Below, one piece after another: positions 12,328-24,277 of a stretch of DNA of 64,000 bases (position 1 is the first letter of the stretch; every line of letters starts with the position of its first letter). The DNA comes from Kingdonia uniflora. Taxonomy: Eukaryota; Streptophyta; Magnoliopsida; Ranunculales; Circaeasteraceae. The notes beneath the pieces were generated by a model, which was not told the origin of the DNA, searched no databases, and was given only the letters and a program-made list of their open reading frames with translations. Location: the NCBI GenBank assembly GCA_014058105.1, contig JACGCM010002684.1:868001-932000 (forward strand), given 5' to 3'. The position numbers and the translations under genes were made by a program.

Positions 12328-13186
12328 GAAGGTAGCGTTTACGAGATAAAAGGAAGTCAAAAATTAGTACGAGCGTACAAAAATTCTGTCGTTATTGGAC
12401 TAGAACCTTCTGAACATCAACTCGCATAGCAATTACAGAAGACAACAGGAAAGATTGCAGAGAACTATATAGTCAACTCTGAAAGGCAACATCTGCCCAA
12501 CGCAAAAAATACAGAGTACGCTGAAATCAGTGGACGCAAGCGCAGAACATATATTGGCACTCATCTGCCCTCAGCAGAGCGCAACACTATCATCCAGTTC
12601 CTTAACGAAAATAGTGATGTCTTCGCTTGGATGTTTTACGAAATTCCGGGTATCGATCCAAACCTGGCCTGTCACAAACTCAACTTGAAGGTAAAAGTTG
12701 TAGCTATCAAACAAAGGTAGCACAGAGATTCATGAAGAACAGGTCGAAGAAAAAGTAGACTGGATAACACAAAAGGGATGGCGTCTTTTGACTAATAGAT
12801 CCTCTGGACCCACAGGATCAGACATCAGAATCGTGCTAATCACACCATTTAATGCTAGAATCAAAAAGGCAATCTGATTAAATTTCAAAGCTACAAACAA
12901 TACAACCGAGTACGAGGCGATGATTCACGGCTTAGATATAGCTCACGGATTCTTTACTCATCGTAAACCATTACACAGAAAAATTCTAGAAGAATGGGAA
13001 AATGATCGATTACGCAGCCGCAGTGGCCGACAGAATGAATAGATTCAAGAAAATTTATATCGAACATTTACCGCGTGGAGAAAATAGAAATTCTTATTCC
13101 CTCGCATATCTCGCAAGAGTCCTTGTCTCAGAAGCTCGATATCTCAAGATCGAAGTATTATTGCCCCAAACATTAACGTCATAAGC
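12328..13186 (+). pseudogene. pol remnant: RT leader and RNase H pieces, reverse transcriptase mostly deleted
   Basis: The pol leader is readable at about 12530-12715 (YIGTHLPSAERNTIIQF, DVFAWMFYEIPGIDP, CHKLNL). It breaks off at CAAAGGTAG, near where the RT palm domain should begin. By about 12770 the sequence is already RNase H (WRLLTNRSSGPTGS, LITPFNARI, NTTEYEAMIHGLDIAHG). RNase H itself has an internal deletion before 13002, where FKKIYIEHLPRGENRNSYSLAYLA resumes. The YxDD region and most of RT are therefore missing, probably through an internal deletion of several hundred bases. Confidence 0.85.
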
Positions 13187-13189
13187 TCA

Positions 13190-14479
13190 AATTTTGTTAA
13201 TACTGTAGGCGTTGAAGAGGATGAGGACGATTGGAGACAACCTTTCCTCAAGAATATTGTAACCAAAAACAAATTCGATGGCGAACTACCTCAAGACCCC
13301 ACTGAAAGAAGACGCATACTTGATAATGATAAACACTACATCGTAAAAAACGGTCTCTTATACAAGATTTCGGTCACAGGGGCATATCTCGAATGTATAT
13401 CCCACAAAGAAGCTCAGAAATTCTTATACGAACTATATGAAGGTACTTATAGTTCCCACACAGCAGGAAGATCTCTAGCCAATCGAGCTCTTACCCAAGG
13501 CATCTTCTGGCCTAAAATGAAAGCCCAAGCAATCAAACTCGCAAACAAATGCGATGCCTGTCAATGTTACGGTCCCCAAATTCGAACTCCAACTTTAGAG
13601 CCTCATTCCAGAAATGTTGCATGGCTATTTAAACAATGGGTCATCGACCTTGTTGGCAAATTTCCTACTGCACCAGGAAAACGGAAACATCTTTTAGTCT
13701 TAACGGATTACTTCACTAAGTGGGTAGAAGCATTTCCCCTGTGTCGCATATGAGAAAAGGAAGTCATCAAGTTTATCAAGGAAAACATCATCATTCATTT
13801 CGGCTGCCTCCATCTCATCAGGATCGACAATGGACCTCAGTTCGTTGGTTCCAAAGTCGTCAAATTCCTTAATCAACACAACATCATATATTCCCCTTCA
13901 AATTCGAAATACCCGCAAGGGAATGGTTAGGCCGAAATCACTAATCGCATTATCGTGGATGGGATCAAGAAATGCCTAACAAAAAAGAAGGGAAACTGGG
14001 TCATAGAGTTTCCACATGTGGTATGGGCTTATCGGACTATAAGCCAAGTTTCAATTAGATGCACGTCGTTCCTCCTAGCTTACGATACATATGTAATCAT
14101 CCCTACTCAGTACCATCACCATATCCATGACCATACCATGACCGATGAAGAAAACGAATTCTAGTTGTCATGTAATATGAATTGGATCGAGGAGACTCGG
14201 GACAAAGCAATCATGAATTTGGAAAGATACCACCAAGCTTTAGCCCGATCTTATAACAAACGCGCTCGGCATAGAGAGTTTGAAATCATAGATCTGGCCC
14301 TCCAAAAGATTCCCAAACATTGCAAAAAGCTCAACGTAAGGAAATTATCCAAAAACTGGAAAGGTTCTTTTGTCGTTATCAGAAAAAGTAGCTTCGGTTC
14401 CTACGACCTCGCCACCGAGCATGACGAGCACATACCTAATCCTTGGAAGACAAGGAGACTGAAGTTGTATCGCAGATAA
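13190..14479 (+). pseudogene. Ty3/gypsy integrase
   Basis: A near-complete integrase in one frame with three in-frame stops. The zinc-binding region has SSHTAGRSLANRAL and CDACQCYG (13440-13570). The catalytic core shows the first Asp in WVIDLVGKFPTAPG (near 13640-13680), the second in IRIDNGPQFVGS (near 13820-13855) and the Glu in AEITNRI (near 13930). The codon just before AEI is TAG (13928), where the family usually has Gln. The C-terminal domain ends with LSKNWKGSFVVIRKSSFGSY and LATEHDEHIPNPWKTRRLK. Stops at 13751, 13928 and 14162 break it. Confidence 0.92.
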
Positions 14480-14590
14480 TAAATCTATCATAGTGTACTT
14501 TCCTTCAATCAATCTATCATTTCGTATGACGATGTCACATCAATGAAAGACTTATGTTTGATCCGCGTATATCTGAATATTTTTACTACA

Positions 14591-15340
14591 TTACAGTACA
14601 TTTTCTAATATATCCAACAAGTACTTCTAAACATAGATTAAAGATTATTTGTTGCTTCGGCCAAACCGATCGTCTAAATACATTATAGATCGTTTGTTGC
14701 TTAGGCCAACCCGATCTATCTAAACACATTCGCAGTACGTCAATCTTACACCAATAAAATATTTATGTTCGATTGCCCTACCTTACAGTACTTTTTCTAA
14801 TATATCTAACAAGTACTTCTAAACACAAATTACAGATCGTTTGTTGCTTCAGCCAAAGCGATCGTCTAAATACATTACAGATCGTTTGTTGCTTAGGCCA
14901 AATCGATTTATCTAAACACATTCGCGGTACGTCAATCTTACACCAATGAAATACTTGTTTTCGATTGCCCTACCTTACAGTACTTTTTCTCATATATCCA
15001 ATAAGTACTTCTATACACGGATTATAGATTATTTGTTACTTCGGCCAAATCGATCGTCTAAACTACATTACAGATCATTTGTTGCTTCGGCCAAATCAAT
15101 CATCTAAATACATTAAATATCATTTGTTACTTCGGCCAAATCAATCATCTAAACTACATTACAGATCTCTTGTTGCTTTGGCCAAATCGATCATCTAAAC
15201 ATATTACAGATCGTTTGCTGCTTCAGCCAAATCGATCATCTAAACTACATTATAGATCATTTGTTGCTCAGCCAAACTGATCATCTCATAAATCCCAGAT
15301 TATTTACCTCTTTGGCTGAACCGATCACATATCGCGCTGT
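14591..15340. repeat. Tandem repeats downstream of integrase (192-bp and about 45-bp units)
   Basis: A 192-bp unit starting TTACAGTAC is repeated at 14591, 14783 and 14975 (third copy partial). Each unit contains two shorter repeats of about 45 bp built on TTTGTTGCTTCGGCCAAA and GATCGTCTAAA. From about 15010 to 15340 the short unit alone is amplified six to seven times. It does not code. Tandem arrays in this position are known from Tat-lineage 3' regions and can seed satellites. Confidence 0.9.
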
Positions 15341-15463
15341 TTTCCATAGATTATCGTTGGTACTTCATACGGTTAGTACGATTAACTGTTTCGTCCCTAA
15401 CTATTGCTTTATGCATCTATATTGTTATTCTTGTTGCATATACATACAACATAATCACATTCC

Positions 15464-18400
15464 TCACTCCTCGCTAGAGCTATCACTTGAAATATTACCT
15501 GCATTAGAAGGTCCTGCCACATCCTTTACATCACTTCTACGTAACTTATGGTGCATGAATTCTGGCATTCTCCCCACAACAATCTTTTTTCCATCTCTAA
15601 CCATTCTCTGTTTAAATGATCCGATTCTGGAAATCATAGATTTTAAATAAGCAGATCGGATTACCTCCATATCATATTCTACACCTTGAGCAGTGAAACC
15701 ATCATATACCCTCTGACTTTTAGCTTTCAATCTCTTCAATTCAGCCGCAAAGAACGATATTACTACAACCATCTCCCTCTCGTAACTACCACTTGCCTCA
15801 TTTTTCACCTGCTTACTAAGAAGGAGTTCGCTCAGTTTATGTTGCGCTTCCTTCAGTATGTTTTCCAGTTGCGTACAGCGATCATTCACTCGTCACTTTA
15901 CCCGATACACATCCAAATTCTGAGCTTCCAACATTGTCATAAATTCGTCCATATGATAAATCAGAGATATCGACGACTCACAACCTTCACATTCTACCCT
16001 CTTTGAGTCGTAATTTATCTCCAACTGCACCAAATCCTCGTCTAGCTTCATATTTGCGCTTCGAAGTTTGTCATTTTCGGACTGATATTCCAGTATGTCC
16101 AGATGCTGCGACTGCACAGTCCGCTCTAGCTCACATATTTTGTTCAAATCCTTTTTTATGACTTTATTTTGTTCCGACGACCTTACCTCATACTTACGAC
16201 CACGAACTTGAACATTGTTTATCTCTGCCTCGAACTTATTAACTTGGAACTGTAACTCTTTCACATTATTTCCTTCCCCCTCCAAAGCGACCAATAGTTT
16301 TGTAATTTGTGTTCGCGCAGATAGCAATTCAGCATCTCGTTAGCTAGCTCGTCTATAGCTACTTCCAACTATAACACCATTGTGTCTTATCTCTTCTTCT
16401 AAACTCTATCTTTCTCAAACAGACAGCCAATACTGCCTCTTTCTCTCGTAGAGTATCAGTCAGGAGGATTACTATATTTTGTTCCTCCGACATCTCCACC
16501 CTCAAATTTTTTTCTGCTTCAGTAAAACTATCTCGGGCACCCTGACTCAATCTTAGCTCAGCGCTCATTTGTTCATTCTTGGATCGTAACGCGTCGCACT
16601 GACTTTGTATAGTAGCAAGATCAACCTATCACAGCAGATTATATTTATAATAGTTCTTCATAACAATAGAGTACATATAACAGTTCACAAGGTTACATCA
16701 AGAACGTGGTATCTGAGTAAGTCAGATACGTCATTTTGTTCTAACAACAAACAGATTACATTTCACATCAAATAGTACAAAATATTGGTTACAAGAAGAC
16801 AAGAGTACACTATTTGTGACTCTTCTAAACATGAGACGACTATCGCTTGTCCCTTACCATCTTTCTATTCGGTACCTGCACATCTACCGGCGTGGTAAAG
16901 GTCACAACCTCCAGTTGGTGTTGTTTACGCCGCGTTTGGGGTATCAGATTCACAACCTCCTCCTCTTCTAATGACTCCTCTCACGACCTAGGAATGGGTT
17001 GTTCACCAACAATTCCACCTTCACCTCGGGTAAACCACAGGTTTTCTGGCTTGGTATTTTTCACTTCAAAATCTTTCCCACATCTCGTCACGAATTTCCT
17101 AAATTTGTTCTCTATTCTAGCTAGTTCCCCCCATAAAACTCGACAACACTATTTATATGACGTTCATGCTCTATTCGAGTAGCGACTTTTGTTTGCGAGG
17201 GATAAAGGTGCTCCATCAGTATCATTTGTGCTTTATGCAACCACTAGCGCGTATTTTTCAGTAACACACCTAAAGCCCTTAAATCTGCCTCTACCTTCAT
17301 TCGAATAGCCACTTCTTTCGACAGACGCGTTGCTATAGACATTTTTTACTCCTCGTGCTATGATAGCTCATCCTGTAACCCCCTTAATTTACCCTCTAAT
17401 TTCTTTTGGACCTCTATTTGCTCATTTTTTACCCAAAAAATCCAATTCTTATGGCCCTTCGATCTTACATAAAGTCAAACGCATCAGATAAAAGTTCTAC
17501 ATCACCCCATACCACAGACACACTAGCTCGAGCAGAACATTTTTTTACCTTTAAACTATGGCGGTTGCGTGCTTCTTAAGCTAAAAACATAACCCGAGCT
17601 GGGTCCAAAACTACACCTCTGTCCCTCAAAAGTTCTACATAAGCCTCTTTTAACCCTTGTTCACTATCTACTTTGACCTCAATATACAAAGTCAGAGCTA
17701 ATAACATACTCTGACACCTCACCTTATCACTTGGATCGTTAAAATAAATAAGTTTTTTTGGCTTTCAAACTAATATCCCCCTTTCCTCTTCCTTTCTTAA
17801 CACCTCATCTCTATCTACTTTTACCTTAGCGTATCTATATTGCATATCATATAACTCTTTAAATATTTTCTCTGAATTCAACTTAAATTGCCTTCTCTCA
17901 TATTCAGTTTTGTTAAGTACCTGTTGAATACGGACCACAGAGTCCCTTGCTCTACTCAACGACTTCTCCAATTCGAAGTTTATTTTTCTTAAACGTTATA
18001 TCTCCTACACAAATTACAGATATCTTGTTTCAATACAGCCATTCACGAAAACATATTTTAAAAATATCACTCAAGATGAAAACAGTGTACAATTATACAG
18101 ACCACTATCTCTTCTAAATCAAACGAGCTCAATAAAGGAAGACAGGATACTACTTAACATTTAAAGGGGATTACTAATGTCTACCTCAGAAGGAGATTTC
18201 AGTATCTTCCCTGAAGAGGGAACTATTTTAGCACGTTCCAACAGAGGGTCCACTATTTGCTCCATAGTATGGACTGGCTCAGCACTGCCTGGAGGAAGGT
18301 CTGACACTTTCTCAGGCACACTAGAAGCATCACCAGCCATCTCTTCCTCCTTAGCAGGGAACTCAACCTCTGCATATCTAACATTACGGGTCAGCTCCAC

Positions 18401-18655
18401 ATTATCAATACTCAATCCAAAATAATAGTACGATTTGATAAAGTGGTCTCTTTCCACTAAGACTGCTGCAACTGCATCAGACATGAGTTTGTCATGCTTT
18501 GATAACTCATTGAACTTCTTTACATCTGCGGTAGCATCTGCAGCCCTCATCTCCCTCTCCAACTGAAGGTCACCCTCAAGCTCTTTCACCTGAGCTAATT
18601 GATCCTTGAACTTCGCCGTCAGAGCATCAAATTCTTAGCCCTTCCTGTGCAGGCA
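15464..18655 (-). pseudogene. Antisense ORF of the Tat-like element, coiled-coil part
   Basis: Consecutive minus-strand frames (18589-18161, 17971-17765, 16568-16359, 16327-15893, 15889-15464) are strongly helical, Lys/Glu/Arg-rich and heptad-like (LQLEREMRAAD, ELERTVQSQHLDILEYQ, LEINYDSKRVECE). The last ends in an acidic serine tail (NISSDSSSEE). They run opposite to gag-pol. Stops between them fall inside otherwise continuous helical sequence, so they are inferred to be one decayed protein or a few exons of one. Antisense genes in this interval are known in Tat-type elements such as Grande. I see no enzymatic motif. Confidence 0.65.
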
Positions 18656-18760
18656 TTGTCTTTCCCCCTTTATCAGCATTGAGAGCTGTTAATATAAAAA
18701 GAAGGAAGAGTCAGTTTAAATAGTTTTACTCAGTTTGAAGGTCACATCAATTAATAGTTT

Positions 18761-20244
18761 TTAACCACATACCGCGAACGTATGCTCGATATACTCATCC
18801 TCGAGCTGCTGCAAGTTTGTCCCGACCATATGACAGTACCTCCGCTCCAACTTTTGTATCTTGGCCATAGCATGAGGGTTAGTTCGGTGAATGTCCTCCT
18901 CCAAAAGACATTTTCTCTTCAACGAACTCTTCTCAGCATCCCCAAGCGTAGACACGCACACTTCAGATTTTTCTTGCACGCCACCAACAACAGGCTTTGC
19001 GATCTCTTATTTTGGGGGCACAACCCCAACAGCTGAGGTACTTTAATGTGCTGGCTTTCAAACTTTACGAGTGACCCATTTGGTCACCTGAGGTACAAAT
19101 GGTGGAGGACTAAGCAAGTTAGCAACGGTCTCTACAGCTTTCCCCTTGGTCATAGCTAATTTTTCTTGAGCTCGCTGAACTTTGGTACTACCTAATCTAC
19201 TATTTTGCATCTTCGGATACCCAATTTGTTGAGTACCTCTATTAGCTGATCCTGATCATAAGCAACATAATCAATCAGACTGGTTTTATCCAGAGTAGCC
19301 AACGGTTTGGGCTCTGCCAATAAAAAGGAACATAATATCAGTTCAATAGCATGCGGACATAATTATCGACTATTCGAAGGTTGGTCAACATTACTTACTC
19401 GGATTGTAATATTTATGGTTCAGCTCGAGCACTGGTTCATCTGGAGCCTGCAAATAGTTACCCTCAACCCACACCAGGTGGTCATTCCATGGTCTACCCG
19501 CAAATTCAAAATCAAAGAACTTCGGCCTAGCCGAATCACTATGCAGGTAACCACTACCCCGACTCTCCATATACTTAAACTTATAAAACTTCAAAACATC
19601 TTCAGCTGCAAACTGCTTCACAGTCTCTTCCTGCCTCTATTTTTCATTCAGTGCCTCACATACCCTCATCATCTCATACATTTTCCCATTTAGCTGGGTA
19701 GGGCAGCACTATAACGCATTCATGACTCCTTTCTAAAAATAGATCAGCGGAATTTTAAGGCCGTATACGACCTGATTCAAGAAACATAAAAGCTACCCAC
19801 TTGGGCCTGGTAACCCAAGCCCATTGTAATGCGGGAGGTTAACCCCCTCATTAAACCTCTATCCTTCTTCCACTTTTCTAAACATGGAACTTGATAGTAT
19901 GTTGCTTCCTCCCCTTTTTTGGAGATATAGGCTCTGAACCAGAGATCTTGGTCCCCTACGTACCTCCCCCACTCTCCTGGATATTTCTTATTATTTCTCA
20001 AGTACTATTTCCCTACATCTACCCCCTCAGGGTATATGATAAGGACTCTCTCTTTCTCCCTTTCATCCTCCCTCTCCTTTACGCCCTCAGATCTACTGGG
20101 CCCCACCACCTCTATTGTCGTCCCCACACTATTATCAGTTTCCTCTATTACACTATACTCGTCCCCCCTTCCTGAAGACGATGTTTCCTCAGAATTGGAC
20201 GATACTACAAATTTGCTAGCAGGAATACTAGGTTTATAACACAT
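18761..20244 (-). pseudogene. Antisense ORF, Transposase_28-like N-terminal part
   Basis: Minus-strand frames 20244-20005 (acidic, Ser-rich, start MCYKPSIPASKF), 20001-19777 (KWKKDRGLMRGL, then MGLGYQAQVGSFYVS), a bridging stretch 19776-19622 (PTQLNGKMYEMMRVCEAL) and 19621-19391 (AEDVLKFYKFKYMESRGSGY, FEFAGRPWNDHLVWVEGNY) follow in order. The pattern of a Pro-Thr-Gln-Leu-N block, a K-F-Y block and W-N-D-H-hydrophobic-V-x-G-N matches the plant family Transposase_28 (putative gypsy-type transposon, PF04195) from memory. Frame 18979-18761 continues with coiled-coil sequence. The family call is an inference; the antisense placement is directly seen. Confidence 0.55.
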
Positions 20245-21412
20245 ACTGAACCTACAGATACAGAGACATATTTTATCATTATCTCAACATTACAAATAGT
20301 ACAAATAGATCAACCTTCTACCCAGTCAACACATCTATTTTCCTAATTCCCAAAATAAAAAAAGCTAAAATCAAATTATTTCAAATTTCTCTATTCTTTT
20401 CTAACACACGTATTTTCTCTCTCTAGCAGGATCGCAACATATACCACAATTGCTACATTACAGGCCTTCTATCATATTTATTTTCAAAGCCCCCTAAAAC
20501 CCCATATTCTAAAACCAACTATACAGATTACTACATGACACAAATTACTCACAAATGAAACAAACAAAAGTTTTTTATCACCAACCTGTACTTGCAGAAC
20601 AACAATCCTCCGCTTTACCCGGAAGTCTCTTCGAATATGAGCATTCTTATCCTCTCTCCGATAATCTCCTATCACTCGATGAAGTTTTCTTTCTCAAATC
20701 ACAATCAGCACTCAAACACCTTCTCTCTTTGATAATAATATTTGTACCACTTTTTTTTCTCTCTCTCTGAAACTGTAGATAATTTATGAGGAAGAGAGAG
20801 ATGAGATTTTATACTCTCCCTCGGTTTATGAAACGGCGGCTCCTTCTGATTCGTGTTAGTCATCCCCACTGTTGCTACAGGCACGTTTTTTCATTTTACA
20901 ACATCATCATGACTTCTGTGATAATGTTTGTCATCGTCACGTTTATCTTTGTTATCTACCATTACCAATCCTACACCTCTTCTAAGTCTAGTACCAAAAT
21001 GACGCAATCCTCTTACTTATAATACTCTACCAAGATCGTACAAATATTCCTAAAATAGCTCAATTTCCAAAAATTTGAAGATATCCATACAGTTAATAAA
21101 ATCCTACAACTGTCATGCACAGTATCAATACGAAATCAGTATAACAGAATACTTTATTCAACAAGATCGAAACATCACATACTTTGTTCTTTCACGATCC
21201 CTCATATTACATTTATTCAAACTCAACCACAGAATACTCCCACAAATAGATTACTTTTAACAAGTCTCAAGACTTCGAGCTCACCGAGCTCCCCAGTTAT
21301 ATCTAAAGCAACCCCGATGGTTTAGTTACCCGCAAAGAATTAACTCCCTATTTGCTGCCCTTACATCCTCTTCCACGATCATATTACATGCGAGCTGTCG
21401 AACTATCAGTTC

Positions 21413-21652
21413 TTACACCCGGGGATCCAACAGAGATTTACAGAAAATGTTGAACCAAACAAAGCAATCATGTTCGACACACCTGCCTTCATCACCCAAT
21501 CCGAACAGATTCAATGGCCATTCTAGAAGAACAGCATCATAAGGCAAGTGAAGAAAATAACGTTCAAGAAGTTCAGCAACCTTGATATGAAACCGGCCAT
21601 GCCGCATGTGCGTACACTGAGAACGAGTCCTCACCATGCTCGAACACAACAA
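21413..21652 (-). pseudogene. Small antisense ORF starting MVRTRSQ
   Basis: A 79-residue frame. An internal Met begins MVRTRSQCTHMRHGRFHIK, followed by AELLERYFLHLP. The start pattern MVxTRxQ and the E-L-x-x-R-Y-F block recall the 77-residue ORF at 22500-22733, suggesting a diverged duplicate. No known domain is recognised. It lies between the large antisense ORF and the 3' LTR. Confidence 0.35.
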
Positions 21653-22499
21653 CTCCAGAACAATGCAAATAACAATAGTAAGGAATCCCTACTTATAGCC
21701 AAAGGAAAATCTCTGCAGAATCAGCCACCCCACAGATTTTCCTCAAAAAAATATTTTTGTAAACATTTCTGGAGTAGCAGAATATTGTGACAGATCATTA
21801 TTCCCATAGCACAAAGTATCCCCTCATATGTTGTACATGGCAACAAACAAGATGACACTAGCTCAGCAGTTGCACACACACAGTTCAACATCAACCCCTT
21901 CCACCAGCTCGTATAAATCTCACATTAAGTCGTTCTCCTCACCACATTCTCGACCTCCTCTAAATTTTACCTCAACTCTCACTATCATTTTTCCCTTCAT
22001 ACCCATGATACCTACACATCTGTGTTACTGAAGCCTAAGTTATAAACAGAAAGTAAAACAAATAAGCTCGAGACAAAGTATCATCATAAAAGAACACAAA
22101 TATTTCATTCAGTCCAAAAGTTTTCTTACAAAATACTTTACAATAGAATACAGAGATTTTACAGACTACTTTAATTTACATCAGGTATCAGATCATAATG
22201 CTTTTCTTGGCACAAACAGTCAACAGAAGAAGCAGATTCCAAACTTTGATCTCATACTATAAGACGTAGGGAAGTCTGAAACAGACATCATAGATGAAAG
22301 ATCTTCTTCATGGCCAAAGAGCTATGGTCCATGGATGAAAATGATCATTTGCATCCTCCTCACTTCCCTGCATGCTAGAGACAGACGAAATGCCTCATTT
22401 CTTCAACAAGACCCACTCATTAACAGGATATCGATGAGACTCCCTCGGCTGAATGCCTGCCGCTTCATCTTCAGTTGTAATAGCTTCCTCAGCCAATAA

Positions 22500-22733
22500 T
22501 CAAAAACCGTTATGACGTTCTGCCTCAGATGTCACTAGGTAATAAAAATGTACCATTTGGTAGTAATCATCATCTGCCTCCATCACTTCATCATAAGACA
22601 TACGATAAAAAGTGTGAGAAACAGGAATTGGAGTAGGCAGGTGCAACGGTTGATAACCAAAATACCTAATACGCAATTCCTCCATCTTCCTCCGGATCCT
22701 AGACTCTTGGGCCTGAGTCCTAGTCGACACCAT
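22500..22733 (-). CDS. Small antisense protein MVSTRTQ type, 77 residues
   Basis: Intact frame, start MVSTRTQAQESRIRRKMEEL, stop at 22500. The centre reads ELRIRYFGYQPLHLPTPIPV, then SYDEVMEADDDYYQM, and the end is acidic/His-rich (TSEAERHNGF). It has no domain I know, but it clearly resembles the + strand pseudogene at 60281-60517 in the MULE region: shared M-V-x-T-R, R-Y-F-G, LPTPIPV, EADDDYYQM and A/T-S-E-x-E-R, with nearly equal length. Conservation between two unrelated transposons argues that the frame is or was a real gene. Its position upstream (on the minus strand) of the long antisense ORF makes it a candidate first gene or exon of the antisense transcript. Confidence 0.55.
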   Translation of the reverse strand: MVSTRTQAQESRIRRKMEELRIRYFGYQPLHLPTPIPVSHTFYRMSYDEVMEADDDYYQMVHFYYLVTSEAERHNGF

Positions 22734-23025
22734 TTATTACCACAGTAAACAAAGAGGGCAGAGATAAAAGGTTTGCTACTACCACTCAACTCACAGAGTA
22801 CCTTTTATATGCAGATTAACATTCAAAGCAGACTCCCCAAATTCCCAACGTCCAAAGGGTTCTCCATGCAATAATACTTGACTATAGTCATTGGTTCTAG
22901 GAAACCCAACAGGCACCAACAGAGATTCATGAATATACATTGGAAATGAACATCAGATATAACTACAACATTTAATGATACTTCTCAGCCAACATCGCTT
23001 GCCTACAATAATTCTCATACTGCTG

Positions 23026-23041
23026 GCTGAGAGGGGGCGGT
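23026..23041 (+). other. Polypurine tract of the Tat-like element
   Basis: GGCTGAGAGGGGGCGG directly precedes the 3' LTR, which starts TGTAGTGG at 23042. It is the plus-strand primer site and fixes the 3' LTR boundary. Confidence 0.75.
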
Positions 23042-23776
23042 TGTAGTGGTTTATTCCGCATCTCGAGCTCATGCTTCATCTTCGAACTACGGATGAATTT
23101 TCGACCTCAACAACAGAGCACGTGGCGCAATCAAAAACATGTATAGAATAAGTTTCTCAACCAATACCACTCATCCCTAACGATACTCATGCTATTGGTT
23201 GAGAGCCGTCTTGTAATAGCTTATTTCATATCTCAGACTCAAGCCGCGTCCTCGATCTCATCAGCATACAGGAAGTACTACTAAAGACCTAACCAAACTT
23301 TCCTCAGTTCGAGTTGCCACTTTTAACTTCTACACCAACAGTTTGACTTGCGCAAAGCACACAGTCAACAATAAAGCCGTTGTACAACAGCAAAGGTCAG
23401 AACGTTACATAATCTGGTCAAAGAATATCTCATACTCACTTTGTAACGTTCATCATTAAGGGACTTTATGGTCGTCAAACGATCATATTAGAGGACCTAT
23501 AAGAAGACATGGAGAACTGCAGATGAAGGACGAAATATTCACCATAGAAAAGTTCTTACTCTATCAGTCTACATTCTCAGAACGATCATTGTAATAAACT
23601 AACAATCTTAATAAGATTATCATTTTCTCAAAATCCTTAGGAGAGGTCATGGTTTTTAACCTATCCAAAGGTTTTCCATACTAAATAATCTTGTTGTTTA
23701 CTATTTATTATTCTTGAACGTTCTGAATACATTCAGTGTAAAGGCTAAGTCCGGATCCCAAAACTAAGCTATTGCA
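23042..23776 (+). repeat. 3' LTR of the Tat-like element
   Basis: 735 bp, starts TGTAGTGGTTT and ends GCTATTGCA, followed by the duplication GTAAT. It pairs with 9441-10174. Confidence 0.9.
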
Positions 23777-24277
23777 GTAATACCATACATTATGCATACC
23801 TCATTACATTCATCTTTTCATCTTTATTCTAGCATCAGCTTTATTAGTATAATTATTTTAGCCTTGCTGGGCTATAGTGGACTGTGTTTTGCTCATTATC
23901 GCATTTTATAACATTTTAGAGATGGAGTAGTTACGTGGAGTTGCAGAGAGCTACAACTAGGATTGAAGCTTAGTTTTTACTGCTGTTGTTAGTCTTTACT
24001 TTATTCTTTTATTTGAGATATTAGACTCTGTTAAACTTCTTTCATCCCTTGTTATTTTACGCTTTTAAGATATTTTATTTTATTTCAATTTTGATATTTA
24101 TCTTTCGCTTCTATTTTTCTTTATCCTTTATAACTCTAATGAATTACTATAGTGAATGACTGAGTTATTTTCTATTAGCATGATTATTTGTGGGGGTAAA
24201 TCTTTAGATTTCCCGACCTGTACATCATGAATGACACTTGTTAAATATATTTTAATTATGAAATTTGGGGTGCGACA

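Larger units (their letters stand above)
9441..23776 (+). mobile_element. Ty3/gypsy element, Tat-like layout, 14.3 kb, non-autonomous
   Basis: LTRs lie at 9441-10174 and 23042-23776, with 5-bp flanks GTAAC and GTAAT (one mismatch). The internal order is primer-binding site, gag, protease, damaged pol, integrase, a long 3' region with tandem repeats, antisense coding remnants and a polypurine tract. The long region between integrase and 3' LTR, with tandem repeats and antisense frames, is characteristic of Tat-lineage elements (Grande, Retand, Ogre relatives). Most of the reverse transcriptase is deleted and every frame has stops, so it cannot move by itself. It is nested in the 2.8-kb LTR and therefore younger than it. 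Confidence 0.85.
7112..24277. mobile_element. Large LTR (probably solo), 2.8 kb, split by a nested gypsy element
   Basis: It begins TGTAATATCCCGC (7112) and ends GGGGTGCGACA (24277). It is flanked by a perfect 5-bp duplication TATAT (7107-7111 and 24278-24282). After removal of the nested 9441-23776 element its length is about 2.83 kb. I found no primer-binding site, polypurine tract or gag/pol coding inside, which suggests a solo LTR left by LTR-LTR recombination, of the size seen in Tekay/Del-type elements. It contains a T/TTG-rich low-complexity stretch (7430-7580) and a repeated phrase TCTCGTGGCTTTGTCCTT (near 8624 and 8763). A 98-residue minus-strand frame at 8981-9277 has no domain I recognise. 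Confidence 0.75.

Noticed and set aside
14591..15340. CRISPR-like array
   Set aside because: The repeats are contiguous and diverged, with no unique spacers. A tandem repeat in a retroelement.
15261..16006. + strand ORFs of 129 and 106 residues
   Set aside because: They mirror the helical antisense ORFs of the Tat element and have no domain.
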